Positions 12,753-18,388 of a stretch of 21,557 nucleotides of DNA are shown here, piece by piece. Numbering within the stretch: the stretch's first letter is position 1; the number at the start of each line of letters is the position of its first letter. Below the pieces are notes generated by a model. That model was not told the DNA's origin. It ran no database searches and saw only the letters and a list, made by a program, of their open reading frames with translations. This DNA comes from a virus. A program made the position numbers and the translations under genes. Location: IMG/VR virus record IMGVR_UViG_3300017719_000263, positions 1-21,557 of that record, one strand, 5' to 3'.

Positions 12753-12795
12753 GATAACTATTATATTTATTTATTTATTTTTTTAAGGCTTATTA

Positions 12796-13137
12796 ATGAA
12801 TTCACCATTGGATAATGGTCAGTCGATTCTTTTAGATTTTGGTTTTATTCTTACCCATGAGTTGTCTATAGATGAGCATGGCGTATTAAACATCACTGCT
12901 TCTGTCCACGATGAACTGACAGAACACTTGCAGAAAACAATTAAAGCCCCTTTCTACCAGCTAACTGACTATCTAGTTAATCTTCCTGATAATGAACAAG
13001 ATTATAATCAGCTTTATGCAATAGCCAATGAGCTAGTCCGTGAGTCAGAGCGTATCCGCGAAGTAGCTGACCGCATAGAGACAAGCACTGCTAATGTAGC
13101 TGACCTATTTAACACTTCGTATGTTCCCCCAACCTGA
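12796..13137 (+). CDS. Hypothetical acidic helical protein, first gene of rightward operon
   Basis: A 113-residue acidic protein, not recognised. The C-terminal half is helical and probably coiled (YNQLYAIANELVRESERIRE...DRIETSTANVADLF). It directly follows the strong promoter, with AAGG 7 nt before the ATG, and overlaps the nuclease gene by 17 nt. First position behind a host-type promoter suggests an early role. Confidence 0.75.
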   Translation: MNSPLDNGQSILLDFGFILTHELSIDEHGVLNITASVHDELTEHLQKTIKAPFYQLTDYLVNLPDNEQDYNQLYAIANELVRESERIREVADRIETSTANVADLFNTSYVPPT

Positions 13138-13585
13138 TTTATTTGGGTGGCATAAAGACGAAGAGAAGTCCGTTGCTACTAAGACCACCCACAAACAGTG
13201 TGGCACTTGCGAAGTCACTAAAGAGATAACAGATTTCCCTGTTTTTGCAGCAAAAGTTTCTATGACTTGTACAGAAGATGGTACTCGTAGATCTCAATGC
13301 AGAGAATGTTACAATAGAGGTAAAGCTATTTGCAGTAGATGGGAGAAGGATAATCCTCTTCCTAAAGACTTCAGATGCCCGATATGCAATTCAGCAGCGG
13401 AAGACTTCACCTCTACTGGTAGATATCTAAAGCAGCGGCCCTTTGCAGTAGACCATGACCATAAAGCTAACAAAGTTAGAGGCTGGGTATGCTGTTCATG
13501 CAATAGCGCAATGGGTTATATAAAGGATGACATTGAGGCGGCTACTAGGATGATAGATTTCCTTAAAAGATCTAAGGATGCATAG
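13121..13585 (+). CDS. Endonuclease VII-like HNH nuclease
   Basis: A 154-residue recombination endonuclease VII-type protein, expected to resolve branched DNA during replication or packaging. C-terminal His-Me finger: C86-PIC89, the catalytic D111-HDH114 (FAVDHDHKANKVRGW), then C124 and C127 (WVCCSCN) and a D-rich helix after it, matching the endonuclease VII pattern CxxC...VDHDH...VRG..C..CN. An extra N-terminal zinc finger is visible (C27/C30 and C60/C63) with a KEITDFPVF loop typical of HNH-associated fingers. ATG inside the preceding gene's end. In T4 and T7 the analogous nucleases debranch DNA for packaging. Confidence 0.88.
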   Translation: MFPQPDLFGWHKDEEKSVATKTTHKQCGTCEVTKEITDFPVFAAKVSMTCTEDGTRRSQCRECYNRGKAICSRWEKDNPLPKDFRCPICNSAAEDFTSTGRYLKQRPFAVDHDHKANKVRGWVCCSCNSAMGYIKDDIEAATRMIDFLKRSKDA

Positions 13586-13625
13586 CGGCTATACCTAATC
13601 GCTAACTACTCCTAAAACCTATCCT

Positions 13626-13635
13626 TTGGTATAAT
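13626..13635 (+). promoter_or_regulatory. Extended -10 promoter for DUF1127 gene
   Basis: TTGGTATAAT: perfect TATAAT (13630-13635) with an upstream TGn extension and no clear -35. Start of transcription near 13642, 20 nt before the ATG, with AAGGAG 7 nt before it. Confidence 0.75.
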
Positions 13636-13661
13636 GTAACTACATATTAAGGAGTTATATT

Positions 13662-13814
13662 ATGTTTAAGAAATTACTAAGTAAGCTACAAGAAAATCAG
13701 ATGCGTAGAACCGCCTACTGGCAGTTACAGAACCTTACTAACAAAGAACTTAATGACATCGGATTATGTCGAGGCGATATTCGACGTATAGCCTATAAAG
13801 ATCCTATTAAGTAG
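13662..13814 (+). CDS. DUF1127 (YjiS-like) small protein
   Basis: Fifty residues. R15-RTAYWQLQNLTNKELNDIGLCRGDI-R41 matches the DUF1127 pattern (R..EL..L...EL.DIGL.R.DI), a short bacterial family abundant in alphaproteobacteria. As I recall, a Rhodobacter member, CcaF1, binds RNA and affects sRNA maturation and RNA turnover. So an RNA-level effect on the host is a reasonable guess. The gene has its own extended -10 promoter and a near-perfect AAGGAG site, unlike its operon neighbours, and a 7-bp stem over its stop codon. It may be expressed independently of the lytic programme, like a moron gene. Confidence 0.85.
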   Translation: MFKKLLSKLQENQMRRTAYWQLQNLTNKELNDIGLCRGDIRRIAYKDPIK

Positions 13815-13818
13815 GATC
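13800..13818 (+). other. Hairpin over DUF1127 stop codon
   Basis: GATCCTA-TTAAG-TAGGATC, a perfect 7-bp stem whose 3' arm starts with the TAG stop. No T-run follows, so it is not a classic terminator; it may protect the mRNA end. Confidence 0.5.
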
Positions 13819-14037
13819 GGCGGTAGACTGCTTTAAGTCATCTACTTAGAGACAACTATCCATACTAGGGTGACTTAGAGTTAGTTTATATATTAAACCC
13901 CTCAACCGACAATTCATTATACCAATTAAATGCTATTTCGTCAATATTAATGTTTATTTTAACAATTAATTAAATGATTGCCTTACCATCAGATAAGTGG
14001 TACAATGTATGGATTAGGCATTCTAACTGGAGTGCTT
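13815..14037. other. Non-coding stretch between DUF1127 gene and packaging operon
   Basis: No gene. Contains partial stems just after the DUF1127 stop (GACT...AGTC near 13826-13839), the 18-nt TGTTTATTTTAACAATTA (13951-13968) shared with the integrase-unit promoter region, and the rightward promoter at 13978-14006. Confidence 0.6.
13978..14006 (+). promoter_or_regulatory. Promoter ahead of the small-protein/packaging operon
   Basis: TTGCCT (13978-13983), 17 nt, TACAAT (14001-14006) with a TGG extension. Start expected near 14013; ATG at 14038 behind GGAG. Its -10 context (TGGTACAATGTA) is nearly that of the DUF1127 promoter (TGGTATAATGTA). Confidence 0.7.
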
Positions 14038-14295
14038 ATGAAAAGTTTAAACCTCTATTACATCAGAGCCGCAATTGAAGCGAAGACAGGCCAACGGCTA
14101 GACTTTCCCACAATCCGAAAGCTCTTAGTAGAAGAAAAACTAATCACCCAGAAAGAACTCAACGCTAATCCAATGGCACATGAGTTTAAAGGTTACGGCG
14201 CATACTTCTTCTCAGAGGAGAATGCTGTTGATATCCCCTCAAACCCCCAACGCTTTTTACCAGAACCCATTTTAGAGGAAGACTTTGATGAATAA
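14038..14295 (+). CDS. Hypothetical protein
   Basis: Eighty-five residues from the ATG at 14038 (GGAG 7 nt upstream); an upstream TTG in frame lies inside the promoter. The N-terminal half looks like a short winged or helical domain (IRAAIEAKTGQRLDFPTIRKLLVEEKLI), and the end is acidic (EPILEEDFDE). The ANP...FKGYGAYFFSEENAVDIP segment suggests a compact fold, possibly DNA-related, but no family is recognised. Overlaps the next gene. Confidence 0.75.
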   Translation: MKSLNLYYIRAAIEAKTGQRLDFPTIRKLLVEEKLITQKELNANPMAHEFKGYGAYFFSEENAVDIPSNPQRFLPEPILEEDFDE

Positions 14296-14467
14296 AAAAT
14301 ATGACAACTGTGGTGCTTCTGTGAAGCCTAATGGCGCTGCCGCAAATATGTATGGCGGTGGAATGGCGATGAAGAAGAAGCCAGCTTACAACATGGGCGG
14401 CATGGCTGCGAAGCCGAAGAAGAAGGCAGGTATGGCCTCTGGGAATATGGGCATCAAGAACAAGTAG
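14288..14467 (+). CDS. Met/Gly/Lys-rich low-complexity small protein
   Basis: Fifty-nine residues dominated by M, G, A and K (NMYGGGMAMKKKPAYNMGGM...). Small basic proteins of this kind recur in marine podovirus structural regions as I recall; their role is unknown, and DNA condensation or virion association is conceivable. ATG at 14288 overlaps the preceding stop. Confidence 0.7.
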   Translation: MNKKYDNCGASVKPNGAAANMYGGGMAMKKKPAYNMGGMAAKPKKKAGMASGNMGIKNK

Positions 14468-14500
14468 CTGCTTTGGAGCTAGTGGGGGGATCGTACTACT

Positions 14501-14968
14501 ATGTTAGCGGAAATCGCTGCAGCCAACGCAGCTTTCGGAATTTTGCGCCAAGCTGTAAGCAATTCGCAAGATTTGGCAAATTTTGGAAAGGCGATTTCAG
14601 CCGTAGTTGTAGGCGAGGAAGCTCTAAAGAAGAAGTCGGAGAGGGAGAGCAAGAGCATCTGGAGCAAGATTGCTGGTAAAGATGCTCAAGACATGGACTC
14701 ATTCATGGAGCTTGAGAAGCTGCGTGAGAATAAAAAACAGTTAGAGTCCATGATGCGCTTATACGGAAGACCCGGATTGCATGCAGATTGGGTTAAATTC
14801 TGTGCAGAAGCTCGCAAGTCTAAGCGTATGGCTGAGATGGAGCGCAAGGAAGCTATAGCCCGAATTAAAGAGATCACTGCTTACATTGTTGGAGGTGTAG
14901 TCTTAATAGGCGGCATTGCTGGCCTCATCTACATGGCAATAGCTTTTAGAGATTTTAATGTCGGGTGA
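14501..14968 (+). CDS. Membrane-anchored helical phage protein
   Basis: A 155-residue protein: a small-residue-rich N-terminus (LAEIAAANAAFGILRQAVSN), a long basic helical middle (residues 45-125, likely coiled coil) and one membrane helix (128-148, AYIVGGVVLIGGIAGLIYMAI) near the C-terminus. Proteins starting MLAEIAAANAAF are familiar from marine phage genomes in my memory, without known function. By topology it could be a structural/injection protein or an inner-membrane lysis partner. A GGGGGG run lies about 11 nt before the ATG. Confidence 0.8.
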   Translation: MLAEIAAANAAFGILRQAVSNSQDLANFGKAISAVVVGEEALKKKSERESKSIWSKIAGKDAQDMDSFMELEKLRENKKQLESMMRLYGRPGLHADWVKFCAEARKSKRMAEMERKEAIARIKEITAYIVGGVVLIGGIAGLIYMAIAFRDFNVG

Positions 14969-15218
14969 ATCCCTCATAAGCCATTTCCCCTTACCGTCGA
15001 TGCCCTTTGAGACGCATGTAAATGTAATCTTTGAAAGTGGACGCGGTGAGCAGGTTGAGAAGAAGGCACAGGCTGGAGAAGCTGGCTCAGTAGAGCCGAT
15101 AGACGAACATACTCCTGTCGAGAACCTAAAGCTGGTTGATCAGAGATACGCTTATAATCCTGACCCTAGTAAGCTTCGGACCCCTGACGGACAAATTGTA
15201 GATTTTGTGGTGGCGTAA
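14958..15218 (+). CDS. Hypothetical protein
   Basis: Eighty-six residues, acidic in the middle, not recognised. Starts within the end of the preceding gene (11-nt overlap) and abuts the next. The C-terminal AYNPDPSKLRTPDGQIVDFVVA looks like a beta-strand tail. Position suggests a minor virion or morphogenesis role. Confidence 0.7.
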   Translation: MSGESLISHFPLPSMPFETHVNVIFESGRGEQVEKKAQAGEAGSVEPIDEHTPVENLKLVDQRYAYNPDPSKLRTPDGQIVDFVVA

Positions 15219-15431
15219 ATGACAAAGAAAAAAGTACCTGCAAGCCGAAAGTATGCCAACGGCACAACTTACAAGGACAGCAAGGGTAAGACCCACAAGC
15301 GTACATCTGCAAAGGGTACGAAGCGTGGAGATGCCTATTGCGCTAGGTCTAGCGGTCAGAAGCAGACTGAGAAGGTAAAAGTACGGCGCAAGGCTTGGGG
15401 ATGTCGTGGCAAGAAAAGCGTCCGTAGTTAA
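15219..15431 (+). CDS. Small very basic protein with YCARS motif
   Basis: Seventy residues, Lys/Arg-rich. GTKRGDAYCARSSGQ and a second Cys in RRKAWGCRGKKS form a pattern I have seen in small proteins of marine phages next to terminase genes; function unknown. Nucleic-acid binding is likely from charge. ATG directly follows the preceding stop. Confidence 0.75.
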   Translation: MTKKKVPASRKYANGTTYKDSKGKTHKRTSAKGTKRGDAYCARSSGQKQTEKVKVRRKAWGCRGKKSVRS

Positions 15432-15552
15432 AAAGAACGGCTCCTACATAGTCTACGGCGAGGATGGCTACATCCTAATAGTAACTGTGTCTAGGACTGC
15501 AGTTAAACAGATAATTCAAGAGTATGAGGGAAGTCTAAATGTCTCTTTATAA
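15406..15552 (+). CDS. Small hypothetical protein, GTG start
   Basis: Forty-eight residues: MARKASVVKKNGSYIVYG, then EDGYILIVTVSRTAVKQ, apparently beta-strands and a helix. Overlaps both neighbours, filling what would otherwise be a 107-nt gap in a dense operon. The start codon is GTG with only GGGGAT near it, so support is moderate. Not recognised. Confidence 0.5.
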   Translation: MARKASVVKKNGSYIVYGEDGYILIVTVSRTAVKQIIQEYEGSLNVSL

Positions 15553-15673
15553 GAACATGAATAAACGCAAGAAGGCAGGTACTAGCCGTTCCAAAAAGGA
15601 AAGCACAGTATCTCCGAAAGCCTACGCCAACATGAAGGCGGGCTTCCCCAAGAAAAAAGCCAAGAAGAAATGA
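15539..15673 (+). CDS. Small lysine-rich protein
   Basis: Forty-four residues, about a third Lys/Arg (NMNKRKKAGTSRSKKES, ending PKKKAKKK). GAGGGAAG lies 5-12 nt before the ATG. Similar in character to the Met/Gly/Lys-rich protein at 14288; perhaps DNA-binding and packaged. The stop overlaps the next start (ATGA). Confidence 0.65.
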   Translation: MSLYKNMNKRKKAGTSRSKKESTVSPKAYANMKAGFPKKKAKKK

Positions 15674-15864
15674 TCTTCGGCCTACTCCTAGCCTGTAGCA
15701 GTGCTGTAGATGCCAGAAGCTGTCAGGCAGTTCCTTACGACAAAAAGTACTTCTCTTCGATGCAAGAATGTCAGGGGGAGATGAAAGCAGCAGCCATCTA
15801 CACCGCGAATGCATTCAATTTAGTGACCCGCCCATACTGCTTTAAAATTAAAACTAACGTCTAA
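15670..15864 (+). CDS. Small exported protein, possible lipoprotein
   Basis: Sixty-four residues. MIFGLLLACSSAVDA reads as a short export signal, with LLAC a fair lipobox (C9) or signal cleavage after DA. The n-region lacks a positive charge, which weakens both. The mature part has three cysteines (SCQAVPY, ECQGEM, PYCFK) and ends basic. A small lipoprotein before a coiled-coil membrane protein would fit an outer-membrane spanin or superinfection factor, but that is positional inference. Confidence 0.65.
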   Translation: MIFGLLLACSSAVDARSCQAVPYDKKYFSSMQECQGEMKAAAIYTANAFNLVTRPYCFKIKTNV

Positions 15865-15874
15865 GGAATGACTA

Positions 15875-16141
15875 ATGAGTGATGAACGTCTGTCTCGCGT
15901 AGAGAATAAAATTGATAAACTATCTGAGGCAATCGTTGAAATGGCTAGAATGGAAGAGCGTGTAGTATCAGCCTTCAAGCGCATGGATAACATCATTGAA
16001 TATCAGAGCAAGATGGATAACCGCTTAGATGACATGGAGAAGCAATCTCTAGTCAGAGGCCAGAAGATAGCCTTTGCTGAGAGGTTCTTCTGGATGATTG
16101 CTACAGGCGCAGTGGGCTTGGCCTTCGTATTTTTGAGGTAG
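15875..16141 (+). CDS. XhlA/holin-associated-like coiled-coil membrane protein
   Basis: Eighty-eight residues: a long heptad coiled coil (1-62, ENKIDKLSEAIVEMARMEER) then one C-terminal membrane helix (67-86, ERFFWMIATGAVGLAFVF). This is the layout of haemolysin XhlA-type phage proteins that assist holins. It could equally anchor a virion or lysis complex in the inner membrane. AAGGA upstream of the ATG. No endolysin or classic multi-pass holin is visible in the window, so the lysis role is tentative. Confidence 0.75.
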   Translation: MSDERLSRVENKIDKLSEAIVEMARMEERVVSAFKRMDNIIEYQSKMDNRLDDMEKQSLVRGQKIAFAERFFWMIATGAVGLAFVFLR

Positions 16142-16143
16142 TT

Positions 16144-16515
16144 ATGGAAGATAAAGTATTAACTGAGAAGCAAGCTCTATTCCTTGAATTGCTTATGACG
16201 CCCGAAGTTAGGGGAAACATTCGCAAGGCTATGAATGAGGCTGGATATGCGGAGACTACAAGTATCTCTGCAGTAGTCGGCCCCTTGCAGAAGGAGATTA
16301 ATGAGAAGGCATCTCTCATGCTGGCTATGAATGCGCCTAAAGCAGCATGGGGCATGGTGGACGTACTGGATAATCCAGAGGCTATGGGAGCCAGAAACTC
16401 TATAGCTGCAGCCTCTCAGATCTTAGATCGAACCGGTCTGATCAAGAAAGAACAAATTGAAGTCAACAATACAGGCGGTGCGATGTTTATATTGCCACCG
16501 AAGTCTGAAGATTGA
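16144..16515 (+). CDS. terS: Terminase small subunit-like protein
   Basis: A 123-residue protein directly before the large terminase. N-terminal LTEKQALFLELLMTPEVRGNIRKAMNEAGYAE (6-37) is the helix-turn-helix typical of small terminases that select phage DNA for packaging. Residues 60-105 (LAMNAPKAAWGMVDVLDNPEAMGARNSIAAASQILDRTGL) are the oligomerisation-like helices, and the tail ends MFILPPKSED. GAGG precedes the ATG; the stop overlaps the TTG start of terL. Confidence 0.88.
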   Translation: MEDKVLTEKQALFLELLMTPEVRGNIRKAMNEAGYAETTSISAVVGPLQKEINEKASLMLAMNAPKAAWGMVDVLDNPEAMGARNSIAAASQILDRTGLIKKEQIEVNNTGGAMFILPPKSED

Positions 16516-18386
16516 GCAAGTGGCCTAACCGCACAAGACCTAATAAGACAGCTAAGATACCTTACGCATACAAGGAATCTGAAGATGATCCCTTAGTTCT
16601 AGTACCGGACCAGTGGAAGGTAGACTTCGTAGAGAAGGCTATGGATCATCTGGAAGAGGGTAATAGCTCTAGAAAGGTAACTGCTTGGCTAGTTAGTAAG
16701 ACAGGAGATACACTTTCGCATCAGGGTCTTAATCTAATCTGGAAACGGTTTAGAGGCAAAGGTACGGAGAACCCATCTAAACGTCTTAAAGAGATGGATA
16801 AGACTAGGCGAAAGAACAAGCCGAAGACTTTAGAAGAAAAGAAAATAGCCGCAGCCAAACGTAAGCAGACAGATGCTAAACGTAGGCTGACTATGGCTAA
16901 GAAAAGTTTAAAAGAATTATCCCCTAAAGAGCAATTGGCTACTAGTGGGCTTGATTTTGATGTGGTAGAACAACAGAAGCAGCAACAAGATGTTATCTTT
17001 GCTCCGAATAAAGGTCCACAAACTGAGTTTCTCGCAGCAAGTGAGAGAGAAGTATTATACGGCGGCGCAGCGGGCGGCGGCAAGTCATTCGGTTTACTTG
17101 CAGACCCCATGCGTTATTTTAACAATCCTAATTTTAATGGTCTTATCCTTCGACGCAGTACAGATGAACTTCGTGAACTAATATGGAAATCACAAGAATT
17201 ATATCCCAGAGCATTTAAAGGTGCGAAGTGGGCTGAGAAGAAATCACAGTGGTCTTTTCCTAGTGGCGCTAAACTATGGCTCACCTACTTAGACAGAGAT
17301 CAAGATGTATTACGTTATCAGGGTCAGTCCTTCAGCTACATAGCCGTAGATGAGCTAACCCAATACCCAAGCAGCTTTTGCTGGGATTATCTGAGGTCAC
17401 GACTTCGTACAACAGATCCTACTCTGCCGATCTTTATGAGAGCTACTACCAATCCGGGTGGTATAGGAATGGGATGGGTAAAGAGAACCTTTATCGACCC
17501 TGCACCAGCTAACACAAAGTTTGTAGCCAAGGATCAGGAAAGTGGGAAAGACTTAGTTTATCCCGAAGGACACGACAAGGCTGGAGAGCCGTTATTCTAC
17601 AGGCGTTTCATACCAGCAAGATTATCCGACAACCCTTATCTAATGGAAGGCGGTCAGTATGAAGCCAACCTACTATCTCTCCCCGAAATGCAAAGAAGGC
17701 AGCTTCTTGACGGAGATTGGAGCGTTACTGACGGCGCTGCGTTCTCTGAGTGGCGACATAAAGACCATGTTATTGAGCCGTATGATATACCGACTGATTG
17801 GATGCGATTTAGGTCATGCGACTATGGCTACTCTAGCTTTAGCTCAGTTCACTGGTTTGCTGTTGACCCAAATTACGACACCTTAGTTTGCTATAGAGAA
17901 TTATACGTCACTAAACATACAGGCCGTGACCTAGCCAAAGCCGTATTAGAGGCAGAGGGCGCAGAGAGAATACAGTATGGCGTGCTGGATAGCTCATGCT
18001 GGCACAATAGAGGTCAGCTTGGACCTTCGATTGCAGAGGAAATGATTTCTCAGGGCTGCAGATGGCGACCTAGCGACAGAACTAACGGCGCAAGGATAGC
18101 TGGCAAGAACCGACTACATGAGTTGCTTAAAGTAAATGAGGACACAGGGCTGGCCGGCATACAATTTTTCAACACCTGTCGGCAAGTTATAGCAGATTTC
18201 CCCCTTATACCGTCAGATCCTAAAGGCGGTGACGATATAGACCCCCGAACCTCACAACAACGGCACACATACGACAGCATTAGGTATGCAGCTATGTCCA
18301 GACCGAAGGCATTTAGCCCCTTCGACATGGGAATGGGCGTACCACAACAAGTCTGGCGACCTGCAGACGCAATATTTGGATATTAA
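16512..18386 (+). CDS. terL: Terminase large subunit
   Basis: A 624-residue packaging motor: ATP-driven DNA translocation and headful or site cleavage at the portal. ATPase domain with Walker A GGAAGGGKS (184-192) and Walker B YIAVDELTQ (D280-E281). The coupling motif is in MRATTNPGG (309-317). RNase H-like nuclease residues: D437 (RSCDYGYSS), D493 (GVLDSSCW) and a C-terminal D588 (HTYDSIRYAAM). Residues 30-80 form an extra helical, possibly DNA-binding, N-terminal part, followed by a very basic linker (90-135). TTG start overlaps the terS stop (TTGA); the first in-frame ATG is 44 codons later and would remove the N-terminal part. Confidence 0.96.
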   Translation: MSKWPNRTRPNKTAKIPYAYKESEDDPLVLVPDQWKVDFVEKAMDHLEEGNSSRKVTAWLVSKTGDTLSHQGLNLIWKRFRGKGTENPSKRLKEMDKTRRKNKPKTLEEKKIAAAKRKQTDAKRRLTMAKKSLKELSPKEQLATSGLDFDVVEQQKQQQDVIFAPNKGPQTEFLAASEREVLYGGAAGGGKSFGLLADPMRYFNNPNFNGLILRRSTDELRELIWKSQELYPRAFKGAKWAEKKSQWSFPSGAKLWLTYLDRDQDVLRYQGQSFSYIAVDELTQYPSSFCWDYLRSRLRTTDPTLPIFMRATTNPGGIGMGWVKRTFIDPAPANTKFVAKDQESGKDLVYPEGHDKAGEPLFYRRFIPARLSDNPYLMEGGQYEANLLSLPEMQRRQLLDGDWSVTDGAAFSEWRHKDHVIEPYDIPTDWMRFRSCDYGYSSFSSVHWFAVDPNYDTLVCYRELYVTKHTGRDLAKAVLEAEGAERIQYGVLDSSCWHNRGQLGPSIAEEMISQGCRWRPSDRTNGARIAGKNRLHELLKVNEDTGLAGIQFFNTCRQVIADFPLIPSDPKGGDDIDPRTSQQRHTYDSIRYAAMSRPKAFSPFDMGMGVPQQVWRPADAIFGY

Positions 18387-18388
18387 TA

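Larger units (their letters stand above)
12132..12795. other. 664-bp structured non-coding region: candidate origin/control locus
   Basis: No convincing gene. In order: terminator, 10-bp inverted repeat (12187-12235), six 15-bp tandem repeats (12251-12340), AT-rich tract (~12370-12480), nested dyad (12482-12518), AT tract, C-rich patch (12598-12616), strong promoter (12724-12752). Tandem repeats beside an AT-rich tract resemble an iteron-type origin. The frames spanning the repeats are low-complexity and lack ribosome sites. Confidence 0.6.
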
